From: Oxalobacteraceae bacterium
GTDB lineage: Bacteria > Pseudomonadota > Gammaproteobacteria > Burkholderiales > Burkholderiaceae_D
Assembly: GCA_021151485.1 (NCBI GenBank)
Contig: JAGKXB010000009.1
Location: forward strand, 15,027 to 79,026
Direction: 5' to 3'
Length of the DNA: 64,000 nucleotides
Positions 18,495 through 28,817 of this stretch are shown one piece after another. The stretch's first letter is position 1; the number at the start of each line of letters is the position of its first letter. The notes beneath the pieces are model-generated. The model was not told the origin of the DNA and made no database searches. It worked only from the letters and a program-made list of their open reading frames with translations. The position numbers and the translations under genes are program-made.

Positions 18495-19781
18495 TCAGTG
18501 TTGTCTTTCTTGAGGACAAGCAGTCAAACACCATATGATGGGCGCCCCAAAACATGCTGCAGTACAAACTACCGGGATAAGTGCAACAGCCGCTGCCGCA
18601 CCACCTACACCAAATGACCAAATTGTTTGGTTAAAATTCATGTCTGTTCCAGAATGAGCAAAATTCATGATTTGATATCCCAGCAAACCACCCGCTGTAG
18701 TCACAGGAATCACTGCACCAATCGTAATGGCCGTCGCGCCAAAAAATCGAACAACACTGCCAGGCCTAGATAACAATAAAGAGGGTGCAGCCACTCCTCC
18801 CAATAAAGTACCAATCGCCCCACCACCCAACATACCCATTCTTATCGCTTCGACCGTATCAAAGTTTCCATACCCCAAACGTTGAATAATCGTAACGCCA
18901 GCATAGCCAACCAGCGCATTTAGACCAGCCTCGAAGCTGCCTAAAAGCACCCCACCCAATATGGAAGAAGTCATGCCTAGCGACACCGTTGAAATACAAT
19001 CTAATTGTTTATTCATTATTTGTTCCGCACAGTTGCGCGGCACAGGGAGCGATACCAGACTTGTATTTTCCCTATTAGTTGCTCTCTGATTAATATGAGG
19101 GTTAGATGAAGATGGCGATGGAGTATTCACTACTACAGCCAAAGTAGTTGTCATATCACTCACTACATTGACTTGCTCAGGAACCAATACTGATACTAAT
19201 CTTGCCGTCGGTACAGTTAATCTATGTTGGTTGGGTCCTCCGTTTATTCGTTCACTAAAAGACGGGTGAGCATCTAGAACACGTTGACCAACATGAAAGT
19301 CTGATCGGTCATTCAAACCAGTTTCTATATCATTGCGTTGATGATGCACAACTTCATGGCAACTATCATCTACATCACTATCAAAATACTCTGTAAATTG
19401 TTCATAAGTCTGCGTCAGCCAACCAGAATAAGTGTGCGTGCGGCTGTAAATAGCCTCTAAGTCATCCATAAACCAAATTTGTTGACTTTCTTGATCACAT
19501 AAATTTGGATTCGCTCCTTTATCCTCAACCAAATAATTTGCAAAGGAATAATCACGCTGCCTGACTACTCCATCCAACAAACGTTGCGATTTATTATCAA
19601 AAACAATCTCTTGATTAATATCAAAACCAAGATTCAGCAACCCCTGCACACATGCTTTTTTTTCATCTATCGTGCCGTTACGCAGATAAATTCTATGTAA
19701 TGCCTCACATGTAGACTCAACATCTAACCCTAAGGATGTTCGCGGTTTATAGGCAGGAGTATGCAAACGCAAAAAATCCAT
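18495..19781 (-). CDS. Ankyrin-like/glycine-zipper membrane protein, paralog 3
   Basis: 428 residues, the most divergent of the three paralogs. Head: LLNLGFDINQEIVFDNK and LLDGVVRQRDYSFANYLVEDKGANP. The linker is the longest (~110-260), acidic then Ser/Thr/Asn-rich, with NDIETG. The tail has FDTVEAIRMGMLGGGAIGTLLGG and MNFNQTIWSFGVGGAAAA, ending in a cysteine-containing hydrophobic segment. It ends close to the comEC fragment and starts 20 bp from the 3' end of the patatin gene, on the same strand. Function unknown; membrane insertion is predicted. Confidence 0.75.
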   Translation of the reverse strand: MDFLRLHTPAYKPRTSLGLDVESTCEALHRIYLRNGTIDEKKACVQGLLNLGFDINQEIVFDNKSQRLLDGVVRQRDYSFANYLVEDKGANPNLCDQESQQIWFMDDLEAIYSRTHTYSGWLTQTYEQFTEYFDSDVDDSCHEVVHHQRNDIETGLNDRSDFHVGQRVLDAHPSFSERINGGPNQHRLTVPTARLVSVLVPEQVNVVSDMTTTLAVVVNTPSPSSSNPHINQRATNRENTSLVSLPVPRNCAEQIMNKQLDCISTVSLGMTSSILGGVLLGSFEAGLNALVGYAGVTIIQRLGYGNFDTVEAIRMGMLGGGAIGTLLGGVAAPSLLLSRPGSVVRFFGATAITIGAVIPVTTAGGLLGYQIMNFAHSGTDMNFNQTIWSFGVGGAAAAVALIPVVCTAACFGAPIIWCLTACPQERQH

Positions 19782-19801
19782 AATATTTAACAGTCTTTAT
19801 A

Positions 19802-20977
19802 CTAAAACGACGATTCAAAAAAACTCAGCACATCAGCGCGACGTGCCAACGTATCTTTTTGAGCAAGCTGGATTAACTCACAAGTGTAGCTAGATTCAAA
19901 TAGCAAATAGGAAGCCAATACTGCACCACGCGCTTCGGTGGCACCGATGCCAGATAGCAAGGTTCTGATGGGAAGCGGCAAACTGCTCACATGGCGACTG
20001 GCAATATCATCCAAACGTTCAGATGGTGCGATGACGAGAAGATCGACTTTACGCAATGGCATTTTGTCTCTCAACGCATCAGGCACCATAGATAAAGTCG
20101 CATTGATACGCGTTAAACGTTCAATATCTACCGCCAGACTATCCAAAAAAATACTGGACATCGCATGCCCTGCAATTTGCGCCAAACTGGGGTATTGGCT
20201 AGGAATAGAAACATCCCGTGCTGGTTCCACCAAACGTCCGGCGCCGACCACCAACACTTTGCTCGCCCCCAAGTGAATTGCCGGCGAAATCGGTGCTAGT
20301 TGCCGCATGGAACCATCACCACAATATTCACGCTGTCCATCACAAAACAAAGGTATTGCGGGAAAAATAAAGGGGATAGCTGATGAAGCAAGCAAATGCT
20401 CAATACCAATCTGATCTTTTAACGCGATACGCTGCATCCTGGCCCAAGGAGCAATATCGCTAGCAGTTTGGTAAAAAGTAATGTGTTGCCCTGCAGTATA
20501 AGACGATACAGATACGGCTAATGCATGCAACGATCGGCGTGACAACGCTTGATCCAGACGCGGCAAATCTAACATCCGATGTAGCAAACCTACCAAAGGC
20601 GTGTTATCTAACAATGCATTGGGAGGTGAGGCATGCCATTTCCGCAACAACCAACCAAAAGATAACAAAGACAACCACTTCGCACCCGAACGTATAACAC
20701 CAAGAGAATCAGCGCGATAAACCTGCTCCACAGTAAGATTCTCCCAAACATGCAGAATCTTCGAAACAGCACTTGAAAAATTTTCAGAATAACAAGCCAA
20801 TGCTGTTGCATTAATTGCACCAGCCGAGGTACCACAAATAATATCGAACGGATTGCGTTTAGCCGGCCAACCAGCATCGCACAAAATCGAATTAATTGCC
20901 TGCAAAACGCCCACTTGATATGCTGCTCGTGCCCCACCGCCACTTAATACAAGACCTGTTTTTTGTAAGTTTTCCAT
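19802..20977 (-). CDS. Patatin-like phospholipase
   Basis: 391 residues. The patatin catalytic dyad is visible: oxyanion-hole glycine stretch SGGGARAAYQVGVL, nucleophile serine in GTSAGA, and aspartate in the DGSMRQLAPI motif. These enzymes hydrolyse acyl chains from phospholipids; some bacterial members are secreted effectors while this type, with no signal peptide, is likely cytoplasmic or membrane-associated. Pieces of this gene are duplicated at 15965-16003 and perhaps at 18308-18322. The next gene upstream is adk, separated by a terminator. Confidence 0.9.
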   Translation of the reverse strand: MENLQKTGLVLSGGGARAAYQVGVLQAINSILCDAGWPAKRNPFDIICGTSAGAINATALACYSENFSSAVSKILHVWENLTVEQVYRADSLGVIRSGAKWLSLLSFGWLLRKWHASPPNALLDNTPLVGLLHRMLDLPRLDQALSRRSLHALAVSVSSYTAGQHITFYQTASDIAPWARMQRIALKDQIGIEHLLASSAIPFIFPAIPLFCDGQREYCGDGSMRQLAPISPAIHLGASKVLVVGAGRLVEPARDVSIPSQYPSLAQIAGHAMSSIFLDSLAVDIERLTRINATLSMVPDALRDKMPLRKVDLLVIAPSERLDDIASRHVSSLPLPIRTLLSGIGATEARGAVLASYLLFESSYTCELIQLAQKDTLARRADVLSFFESSF

Positions 20978-21033
20978 TCTGCAAGAGTCGCCAGATAATC
21001 AGAAATATGTTTCATATATACATTGCATACCCA

Positions 21034-21067
21034 TAAAAAAAACGGATATAAAATCCGTTTTTTTATG
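21034..21067 (-). terminator. Rho-independent terminator after adk
   Basis: Perfect hairpin AAAAACGGAT/ATCCGTTTTT with a 4-6 nt loop and T-tracts on both strands, 40 bp past the adk stop and before the patatin gene. Confidence 0.85.
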
Positions 21068-21105
21068 TATTTAATCTATCTGCTTAATATTGATAATTTA
21101 TTAAA

Positions 21106-21846
<741 letters not shown>

Positions 21847-21850
21847 TTAT

Positions 21851-22609
21851 TCATTTAAAGAATTGCTGCGTACGCAACAAATCTTCTATCGTATCGACAC
21901 CAGCTGCAGGTGCTGTCTGTGTCACATGGACAGCAATCGGGTAGCCATGCCACAAAACACGTAATTGCTCTAAAGCTTCAATTTGTTCAATCGGCGCAAG
22001 CTGCAACCTAGGATAGGTTTGTAAAAAAGCGTTGCGATACGCATACAAACCAATATGGCGTAAAAAAGGCGTTTGCGTATTATCAGAATTTTGCGCATAA
22101 CCATCACGATGCCAAGGAATGGTTGCGCGTGAAAAATACAATGCCCTGCTCGCTTTATCCAGTACCACTTTGACGATGTTCGGATTGCTAACATCGGCAA
22201 AATCATGAATCGCATGCGCAGCGGTCGCCATCGGTACAGTATCGCTAATCAACGCTGCTGTGGCAGCAATCAAAGCAGGGTCGATCAAAGGTTCGTCGCC
22301 TTGCACGTTGACGATTACTTCATTCGTAGCCAATCTCAAAGCAAGTGCAACTTCTGCAATTCTGTCCGTGCCAGACGGATGCTCCCCACGTGTTAACGAT
22401 ACCTGTACACCGTGTTGCTGACAGGCATCCACAATACTCGCATGATCGGTCGCAACCACAACGCGCGCAGCACCAGATTGTGCTGCACGTTCAGCAACCC
22501 GCACCACCATCGGTTTACCACCTAAATCAGCCAACGGCTTATTAGGCAAACGCGTGGATGCCAAGCGTGCAGGAATGATGACGCTAAAAGGTAAGGGTAA
22601 TGAAGACAT
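21851..22609 (-). CDS. kdsB: 3-deoxy-manno-octulosonate cytidylyltransferase (CMP-KDO synthetase)
   Basis: 252 residues; activates KDO with CTP for the lipopolysaccharide inner core. N-terminal [25 protein letters not shown] is the nucleotide-binding signature (shown here in part), with [11 protein letters not shown] and RHIGLYAYR further on. It is 4 bp from ycaR and part of the exbB-exbD-lpxK-ycaR-kdsB-adk string; kdsA is at 61288-62142. Confidence 0.97.
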   Translation of the reverse strand: MSSLPLPFSVIIPARLASTRLPNKPLADLGGKPMVVRVAERAAQSGAARVVVATDHASIVDACQQHGVQVSLTRGEHPSGTDRIAEVALALRLATNEVIVNVQGDEPLIDPALIAATAALISDTVPMATAAHAIHDFADVSNPNIVKVVLDKASRALYFSRATIPWHRDGYAQNSDNTQTPFLRHIGLYAYRNAFLQTYPRLQLAPIEQIEALEQLRVLWHGYPIAVHVTQTAPAAGVDTIEDLLRTQQFFK

Positions 22610-22613
22610 GGAT

Positions 22614-22781
22614 TTAAGAACCCAATTCGCGCGCTTCGTCTATCCACATGATGGGAATGCCATCCCGAATCGGATAAGCAAGCTTGTCAGCGCGGCAAAT
22701 CAATTCCTGTGCTTGTTTATCGTGCTCCAAGGGTCCTTTGCAAAGAGGGCAAACTAAAATATCAAGCAAGTTGGCATCCAC
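22614..22781 (-). CDS. ycaR: Trm112-family small protein YcaR
   Basis: 55 residues from GTG 22781, starting within the end of lpxK (20-bp overlap). The sequence [18 protein letters not shown] and [16 protein letters not shown] is the YcaR/Trm112 pattern with one CPxC pair. GGAG lies 8 nt before the GTG. Role not established; the family always sits between lpxK and kdsB in many proteobacteria, suggesting a link to LPS precursor synthesis. A longer open frame upstream is out of the lpxK frame and has no family match. Confidence 0.85.
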   Translation of the reverse strand: MDANLLDILVCPLCKGPLEHDKQAQELICRADKLAYPIRDGIPIMWIDEARELGS

Positions 22782-23814
22782 CAAGTTTCTCCAAAATTTG
22801 TGCAACCCAGACGTCGTCGATACATGCGGTGACAGGAAGCACCCACAGACGCGGATCATTTTTAAGTGACGAAAAATGGACGCATTTTACTGCATCCTTT
22901 TCGGTCATCAAAATGATATCGGATTGAATAGAGTCAAAAGAATACGCATCAAAATTATGATGATCCGGCAAAGCCACTTCCTGAAATGACAAGCCAGCAT
23001 GGCGCAACATCGCAAAGAAACGCGCTGGATTTCCTATTCCAGCCACAGCAGTAATAGCAATAGATTTATTATCAACCAATGCGCTTAAAGCCATCTTTTC
23101 TGAACGATCGCACAAATGCTCAACCGTCTGGCCAATTAATTGCATACAGACAAAACGATCGGCCTGCATATGCATCGCTGTTGATAAAGATTGGGACAAA
23201 AAGGGAAATGTATCTGGCATTGCATTCACCACAACAAAATCGCTCTTGCGCGTCATCGGTTCTCGCAAAGGACCAGCTGGAAGCAAATAACCATTACCAC
23301 TGCCACGTGTATCAAACAAAACGATTTCGATATCTCGCTGCAACGCATAATGCTGCAAACCATCATCTAAAACAATTACATCCACATCAGGATGCGTCGC
23401 CAGCAAAGCACGACCAGCGGCCGCTCGATCAGACCCAACCACCACCGGACAATGGGTACGACGCGCGATCAACAGAGGTTCATCGCCAACCGAACTAGGT
23501 TTGGAATCTCTCCGTACATAACGCACAAAATTACCCTTGCTGCCATACCCACGCGAGACAACGCCAGGTGTATAACCAGCCTGCTGTAATGCCTGTATGA
23601 GAAAAATCGTCAATGGCGTCTTACCCGTTCCACCAACAAAGATATTACCAACTACCACAACCGGCACTGGTAAACGCGTCGATTTCAGCCAACCTTGAGC
23701 ATACAACTGACGCCGCAAAGCGACTAGCATCCTCAATAAAAGTGAAATCGGAAGCAATAAATACGCAAACCATCCACGACGCATCCAATGTCGCATGAGT
23801 GCCGCTGCAATCAT
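22762..23814 (-). CDS. lpxK: Tetraacyldisaccharide 4'-kinase
   Basis: 350 residues. It phosphorylates the lipid A disaccharide at the 4' position at the inner membrane. An N-terminal hydrophobic helix ([16 protein letters not shown]) anchors it, followed by [15 protein letters not shown] (P-loop), RGYGSK, DDGLQH (catalytic acid pair) and a C-terminal ADHHNFD-like segment (seen as [12 protein letters not shown]). It immediately abuts exbD with no gap and overlaps ycaR. Confidence 0.96.
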   Translation of the reverse strand: MIAAALMRHWMRRGWFAYLLLPISLLLRMLVALRRQLYAQGWLKSTRLPVPVVVVGNIFVGGTGKTPLTIFLIQALQQAGYTPGVVSRGYGSKGNFVRYVRRDSKPSSVGDEPLLIARRTHCPVVVGSDRAAAGRALLATHPDVDVIVLDDGLQHYALQRDIEIVLFDTRGSGNGYLLPAGPLREPMTRKSDFVVVNAMPDTFPFLSQSLSTAMHMQADRFVCMQLIGQTVEHLCDRSEKMALSALVDNKSIAITAVAGIGNPARFFAMLRHAGLSFQEVALPDHHNFDAYSFDSIQSDIILMTEKDAVKCVHFSSLKNDPRLWVLPVTACIDDVWVAQILEKLGGCQLA

Positions 23815-24285
23815 TTATTTTTTATCACTGGTCTGTGCCGCAAACGTCACCTTGGTAAAACCGGCACTGCGTGCGGCTTCCAGAACGTTGATGACCTTTT
23901 GATGAACAGCTAGTGCATCGGCATTAATGATGACGAGAGGATCTTTTTTTGCGTTGTCTGGTTTTGTTATATTTTCTTTAGTGGCTTCAACGGACTCTTT
24001 GTTGGCAGCAAGTGTTAACTCCTTAGCCAAACCAGCAGCATCCGATGCAGCAACGCGTGTACCGTTAATCGCATAATGACCTTTGGAATCGACTGTCACA
24101 TTGATTTCATTGGGTTGCTCAAACGCTTGCTGCGCATCGGCCGTCGGCAATGTGACCGGCAGTTCGCTGAATTTGCTATACGTAGTAGTGATCATCAAAA
24201 AAATCAAAATCACTAGCAAGACGTCGATGAAAGGAATCAAATTGATTTCCGGTTCTTCACGTCCTTTACCTTTTTGAAAATTCAT
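23815..24285 (-). CDS. exbD: Biopolymer transport protein ExbD/TolR
   Basis: 156 residues with one membrane helix near the N-terminus (INLIPFIDVLLVILIFLM, with the conserved proton-pathway aspartate in FIDVLL) and a periplasmic domain. It energises TonB- or Tol-type transport together with ExbB. A lysine/asparagine-rich insertion (about 95-120) enlarges the periplasmic part. It lies 14 bp after exbB and abuts lpxK. Confidence 0.93.
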   Translation of the reverse strand: MNFQKGKGREEPEINLIPFIDVLLVILIFLMITTTYSKFSELPVTLPTADAQQAFEQPNEINVTVDSKGHYAINGTRVAASDAAGLAKELTLAANKESVEATKENITKPDNAKKDPLVIINADALAVHQKVINVLEAARSAGFTKVTFAAQTSDKK

Positions 24286-24299
24286 GATGCAACCTAACC

Positions 24300-24908
24300 T
24301 TACAATTTGCGTGCGCCGTGCACGACGTCAACGAACTTAACTGCTTGTTGTTCCATATCAATAACGAAACTATCAACCAAGGCACGGAAATGGCGATAGA
24401 AAAACAGCGCTGGCATCGCAATCACCAAGCCAAAACCAGTGTTATAAAGTGCCACCGAGATACCATGCGCCAACTGAGTTGGGTTAGCACCAGCGGCATT
24501 TTGTGCCCCAAAAATTTCAATCATCCCAACCACGGTACCAAACAATCCCATCAAAGGTGCAAGCGAGGCAATGGTGCCAATGGTGGTGAGAAAGCGCTCC
24601 AACTCATGGGCGACGGCGCGCCCCTCCTCCTCAATCGATTCTTTCATGACTTCTCGTGGCGCTTGAGCATTGCGCAAGCCCGCTGCTAGTACACGGCCCA
24701 AAAGAGAATTTTTTTCTAATTTTTCGATTATTTCTGTAGTAACTTTGCCATTGCGATAAACCAAAACGACTTCCGCTAATAATTTACGCGGCACAATCTT
24801 GCTTCTACGCAAATATAAAGTACGCTCAATAATGAGAGCCATAACAACAACAGAAGTAATGAGCAATAAACCAATTGGCCAGCCAGCGGCTTGTAAAATA
24901 GCAAACAA
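24300..24908 (-). CDS. exbB: Biopolymer transport protein ExbB/TolQ (MotA/TolQ/ExbB proton channel)
   Basis: 202 residues when started at TTG 24908, which is preceded by AAGGAG at 6 nt; an upstream open frame of ~86 codons has no similarity. Three membrane segments are visible: WPIGLLLITSVVVMALIIE, TIASLAPLMGLFGTVVGMI (the family signature) and ISVALYNTGFGLVIAMPALFF. It forms the stator proton channel with ExbD. Divergent from xseA. Confidence 0.92.
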   Translation of the reverse strand: MFAILQAAGWPIGLLLITSVVVMALIIERTLYLRRSKIVPRKLLAEVVLVYRNGKVTTEIIEKLEKNSLLGRVLAAGLRNAQAPREVMKESIEEEGRAVAHELERFLTTIGTIASLAPLMGLFGTVVGMIEIFGAQNAAGANPTQLAHGISVALYNTGFGLVIAMPALFFYRHFRALVDSFVIDMEQQAVKFVDVVHGARKL

Positions 24909-25082
24909 AAGAAGCTCCTTAATATCAACTAAACAACTAAACTTCGACAAATCAACAAGATGCGGCAATTTAACGTGTTGCGCCAGAGTCAGCAAGCGAA
25001 ATACCATTAAATACTGATTAAAACCAACCACTCTCCCCCTCCAAAGTCCCCTTCGCCGGAAGAGAATACAACCCCACCATCT

Positions 25083-26432
25083 ATGAATATAAATAAACCA
25101 ACCACCCCCCCCGTCATTTTGACCGTTTCCGCTTTGAATCAAACGGCAGGACGTCTGTTGGAACAAGGCTTTGGATTAACGTGGATTGCGGGTGAAATCT
25201 CCAACCTCACTCGTGCGGCATCGGGCCATTATTACTTCACGCTCAAAGATGATGCAGCGCAAGTGCGTGCCGTGATGTTTCGTGGGCGGGCGCAGTATGC
25301 GGATTTTTCTCCTCGCGACGGCGACAAAGTGGAAGTGCGTGCCATGGTAACTTTGTATGCGCCAAGGGGAGATTATCAACTTAATGTGGAATCAATCCGA
25401 CGTGCAGGCGTAGGTAATTTATACGAAGCTTTTTTGCAGCTGAAAAATAAGTTAAACGCAGAAGGTTTATTCGATGCCAGCCGTAAACGAACACTGCCCA
25501 TTTTCCCGCGCACTCTCGGCATCGTCACCAGCCCGCAAGCAGCAGCTTTGCGCGATGTATTAACTACACTAAAGCGCCGAGCACCACATATTCAACTCAT
25601 TCTTTATCCCACGCCAGTGCAAGGACATGGCGCCGCTGAAAAAATTGCGCATGCCATCCAGACTGCTTCTGCTCGTGCAGAATGCCAGGTGTTATTGGTT
25701 TGTCGTGGTGGGGGCAGTATTGAAGATTTGTGGGCGTTTAATGAAGAAATCGTCGCACGCGCCATCACTACATGCCGGATACCCGTCATTTCCGGTGTCG
25801 GGCATGAAACGGATATCACCATCGCTGACTTTAGCGCCGATGTACGGGCACCAACACCTACCGCAGCAGCCGAAATGGCGGCAACAACGCGTGCTGATTG
25901 GTTAGCTATGCTAGCCACGCATGCTGACGATTTAACACGCGCCATGCACAAACAATGCACCAATGCGGCGCAAAGGCTGGATTGGTTATCCGCTAAATTA
26001 ATCAGCCCGTCGGCTTACATCCATCGTGAACGCATGAAGTTGCACGCCTTGTTTACCAACATGACACATGCGATACGCTTGCCACTGATTAAGAAGCGTT
26101 TCGCGCTCACGCATTTGGGCAATCGCCTCACTTCACCCTCCTTGAATACTAAACAGCAGCGTAATCATTTAACAGAAAATAAACGTCGCATAGCGACTTG
26201 CATGAACAATCAGCTTGCGCAACATCGCCTGACTTTATCGGCGCTCAACGCGCAATTGGAATTGCTCAACCCACAGCGTACTTTGGAGCGAGGCTATTCC
26301 ATCGTGACGGATACCAAAGGAAAATTAGTCCGCTCCCCCCAACAAATCCACCCGCGCACAACCATCATCATGCGTTCTGCTGAAGGAACGGCGGAGCTGC
26401 ATATTGCACAGGTTCAAGCAATGCTGGAGTAA
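25083..26432 (+). CDS. xseA: Exodeoxyribonuclease VII large subunit
   Basis: 449 residues, usual length. N-terminal OB-fold ([17 protein letters not shown] and [10 protein letters not shown]), central catalytic domain with [35 protein letters not shown] and [13 protein letters not shown], and a C-terminal coiled region. It degrades single-stranded DNA with XseB. xseB is not next to it. The start fits the family N-terminus. Confidence 0.96.
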   Translation: MNINKPTTPPVILTVSALNQTAGRLLEQGFGLTWIAGEISNLTRAASGHYYFTLKDDAAQVRAVMFRGRAQYADFSPRDGDKVEVRAMVTLYAPRGDYQLNVESIRRAGVGNLYEAFLQLKNKLNAEGLFDASRKRTLPIFPRTLGIVTSPQAAALRDVLTTLKRRAPHIQLILYPTPVQGHGAAEKIAHAIQTASARAECQVLLVCRGGGSIEDLWAFNEEIVARAITTCRIPVISGVGHETDITIADFSADVRAPTPTAAAEMAATTRADWLAMLATHADDLTRAMHKQCTNAAQRLDWLSAKLISPSAYIHRERMKLHALFTNMTHAIRLPLIKKRFALTHLGNRLTSPSLNTKQQRNHLTENKRRIATCMNNQLAQHRLTLSALNAQLELLNPQRTLERGYSIVTDTKGKLVRSPQQIHPRTTIIMRSAEGTAELHIAQVQAMLE

Positions 26433-26515
26433 AAAATATTACAATCTCGCCTTAGTTTGGAATATGCCTCCAAATTCTCATGCCAGATTTTTATCAAAAT
26501 CAGCCAAGTGCAACC

Positions 26516-26541
26516 AAATTTGGCCAAATTCGGCCAAATTT
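26516..26541. repeat. 26-bp near-perfect palindrome upstream of sodB
   Basis: AAATTTGGCCAAATT and CGGCCAAATTT form two overlapping GGCC-centred palindromes with matching arms, ending 18 bp before the sodB start. The position suggests an operator, but the bound factor is unknown. Confidence 0.5.
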
Positions 26542-26559
26542 AATCTAAAAGGAAACATC

Positions 26560-27138
26560 ATGACCCATACCTTGCCAGCCTTATCTTATGCATTGGATGC
26601 TTTGCAACCTTACATTTCCAAAGAAACATTGGAATTTCATTACGGCAAACATCATCAAACCTATGTAACAAATCTGAATAATCTGATTAAAGATACAGAG
26701 TATGAAAATGCCTCATTGGAAGACATCATCAAAAAATCTTCAGGCGGTATCTTCAACAATGCAGCACAAGTATGGAACCACACCTTCTACTGGAATTGCA
26801 TGAAACCCAACGGCGGTGGCGCACCTACCGGTGCGTTGGCTGATGCCATCAACGCCAAATGGGGATCGTTCGATAAGTTCAAGGAAGAATTTGGCAAATC
26901 CTGCGCCACCAATTTTGGTTCTGGCTGGACTTGGTTGGTGAAAAAAGCCGATGGTTCCGTTGATTTGTCGAACACATCCAATGCAGGTTGCCCATTAACC
27001 GGCACAGACAAACCCTTGTTGACTTGCGACGTGTGGGAACACGCTTATTACATCGACTACCGCAACGCACGTCCTAAATATGTGGAAATGTTTTGGAACG
27101 TAGTTGATTGGGATTTTGTTGCTAAAAATTTTGCTTAA
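26560..27138 (+). CDS. sodB: Superoxide dismutase, Fe type
   Basis: 192 residues. Metal ligands appear in [19 protein letters not shown] and [11 protein letters not shown], and [13 protein letters not shown] plus a Gly/Ala pattern favour iron over manganese. It converts superoxide to peroxide and oxygen in the cytoplasm. ATG 26560 with AAGGAAA upstream starts the family N-terminus ([15 protein letters not shown]); upstream codons open in frame overlap xseA's end and lack similarity. Confidence 0.96.
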   Translation: MTHTLPALSYALDALQPYISKETLEFHYGKHHQTYVTNLNNLIKDTEYENASLEDIIKKSSGGIFNNAAQVWNHTFYWNCMKPNGGGAPTGALADAINAKWGSFDKFKEEFGKSCATNFGSGWTWLVKKADGSVDLSNTSNAGCPLTGTDKPLLTCDVWEHAYYIDYRNARPKYVEMFWNVVDWDFVAKNFA

Positions 27139-27145
27139 TCGCTTA

Positions 27146-27177
27146 ACGTCATAACGTCATCACGTCATAACGTCATT
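27146..27177 (+). repeat. Four tandem copies of an 8-bp unit ACGTCATN
   Basis: ACGTCATA, ACGTCATC, ACGTCATA, ACGTCATT follow one another directly, 8 bp after the sodB stop. Purpose unknown; slippage-prone. Confidence 0.9.
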
Positions 27178-27185
27178 ACTTCACA

Positions 27186-27214
27186 AGCTGGGTTAATGCT
27201 TTACCAACCCAGCT
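27186..27214 (+). terminator. Hairpin after sodB
   Basis: AGCTGGGTT and AACCCAGCT pair across an 11-nt loop; a third copy AACCCAGCT follows at 27224. No T-tract follows, so termination would be weak or factor-assisted. Confidence 0.45.
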
Positions 27215-27271
27215 AACTCAACTAACCCAGCTAGCTCAGCTGATTTCAACCAAACTCAAGTAGAGGCACCA

Positions 27272-27925
27272 TTGAAAGATATCAACCAGCTTATTGCCGG
27301 CGTTGAGCGCTTCCAAACCAAATATTTTGGAGAGGAACGTAGCCTTTTCTCACAACTGAGTAAAAGCCAGCAACCGCGTGCTCTCGTGATTTCCTGCTGT
27401 GACTCTCGAGTCGATCCCGCCATCCTGACTGGTGCTGATCCAGGGGATTTGTTTATCGTGCGCAATGTGGCGAACCTGGTCCCTCCTTACCGCAATGAAG
27501 CAAAAGCGCCAGGGATACGCGCTGCGCTTGAATTTGCCGTAAAAAGCCTGCAAGTGGAGCACATCATCGTACTGGGACATTCTAGCTGTGGCGGTATTCA
27601 AGCCTTGATGAGCGATGAAAACATTACCAACAAATATTACGAATTCATCGGTGCCTGGGTCAGTATTGCCAAACGCGCACGAGAAAAAGTATTGCGTGAA
27701 TTACCGCAAGCGCTGCCCGCTGTTCAAGCTCGAGCCTGCGAACAAGAGTCTATTTTGGTCTCGCTGGAAAATTTACTGTCTTTTCCATGGATACAAGAAC
27801 GTGTCGAACAAAATACTCTCATGCTGCATGGGTGGTATTTCGATATTGATACGGGTGAATTGCTGGCTTATTCCGATAAAAATCGGACGTTTGATCCGTT
27901 GGTAGCAGAATCGGTTACGAATTAA
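27272..27925 (+). CDS. Beta-class carbonic anhydrase
   Basis: 217 residues. Zinc ligands are seen in SCCDSRVDPA (Cys and the Asp-Arg dyad) and GHSSCGGIQA (His and Cys). It interconverts CO2 and bicarbonate. I read a TTG start at 27272 with GAGG about 6 nt upstream; there is no ATG nearby that would keep the N-terminal helix. It ends 36 bp before a palindromic repeat and converges with the SDR gene. Confidence 0.93.
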   Translation: MKDINQLIAGVERFQTKYFGEERSLFSQLSKSQQPRALVISCCDSRVDPAILTGADPGDLFIVRNVANLVPPYRNEAKAPGIRAALEFAVKSLQVEHIIVLGHSSCGGIQALMSDENITNKYYEFIGAWVSIAKRAREKVLRELPQALPAVQARACEQESILVSLENLLSFPWIQERVEQNTLMLHGWYFDIDTGELLAYSDKNRTFDPLVAESVTN

Positions 27926-27960
27926 ATCCCACGAGAGTCAACAAAACCCGGCTCATCGCA

Positions 27961-27983
27961 TCGTCGTTCCGTGGGAACGACGG
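27961..27983. repeat. Short palindrome of the dispersed CCGTCGTT family
   Basis: CGTCGTTCC and GGAACGACG form a hairpin between two convergent genes. It corresponds to the outer arm of the larger composite repeats found from 29.3 to 47.1 kb. Confidence 0.8.
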
Positions 27984-27994
27984 CAATACGTGCG

Positions 27995-28777
27995 CTAAAC
28001 TGCAGAAGCCCCCCCATCAATCGCCAGAATTTGCCCCGTAATATGCTTACTGGCATCAGACGCAAATAACAACGCCGCACCTTTCAAATCTTCATCATCC
28101 CCCAAACGCTGCAATGGCACACGTTGCGTCAAGTTTTCCATACCTAAACGATCAATCACACCTTGCGTCAATTTAGAGGGAAACAATCCCGGTGCCAGCG
28201 CATTAACCGTAATGCCATACTCGCCCCACTCAGCAGCTAAAGCACGGGTGAAGTTAACCAAAGCGCCTTTGGAAGTATTGTAAGCAAGCATTTGCATCGT
28301 ACCCGGCACATTGCCCAGCAAACCAGCAATCGAGGCCACATTGACAATCTTGCCGTAGCGATTGGGGATCATGGATAACTTCCCCACTGCTTGCGATAGT
28401 AGAAAAATGCTGCGGATATTCAAATCCATCAATTTGTCCCAAGCGTCTATCGAACATTCTTGCGCAGATGCCATGTACGACGCTCCGGCGTTATTCACCA
28501 AAATATCAATCCGCCCCAAGCGTGCCAAGGCTTCTTGCACCAAAGGCAAAATGGCATTTTCTTGCCGCAAATCCGCTGCAATCGTACTAACCACAATCCC
28601 GCGTTGCTGCAAATCACGCTGTGCCACATCCAAATCGGTTTGCGTACGCGCAACCAACACAATACGCGCGCCCTGCTCGCCTAATGCGATAGCAATTTGC
28701 AAACCCAAACCACGGGAACCACCAGTAATCACAGCAGTTTTATCAGTCAAATCAAATAGTTGTTGTGTGGTGCGCAT
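27995..28777 (-). CDS. Short-chain dehydrogenase/reductase family oxidoreductase
   Basis: About 260 residues. The Rossmann dinucleotide motif is TGGSRGLGLQIA, the structural NNAGA motif is intact, and the catalytic Ser and Tyr-x-x-x-Lys are in VASIAGLL and AYNTSKGAL. The C-terminus has the classical LAIDGGAS. Substrate cannot be told; relatives include gluconate 5-dehydrogenase and 3-ketoacyl reductases. Start ATG 28777 fits the family; six more codons are open upstream. Confidence 0.88.
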   Translation of the reverse strand: MRTTQQLFDLTDKTAVITGGSRGLGLQIAIALGEQGARIVLVARTQTDLDVAQRDLQQRGIVVSTIAADLRQENAILPLVQEALARLGRIDILVNNAGASYMASAQECSIDAWDKLMDLNIRSIFLLSQAVGKLSMIPNRYGKIVNVASIAGLLGNVPGTMQMLAYNTSKGALVNFTRALAAEWGEYGITVNALAPGLFPSKLTQGVIDRLGMENLTQRVPLQRLGDDEDLKGAALLFASDASKHITGQILAIDGGASAV

Positions 28778-28817
28778 AGTAAGTAAATAAATCAATCAAT
28801 AATTTTGTCGCGTATTT

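Noticed and set aside
22614..22859. Longer 81-codon version of YcaR
   Set aside because: The first 26 codons overlap lpxK out of frame and have no YcaR similarity; GTG 22781 has a spaced GGAG.
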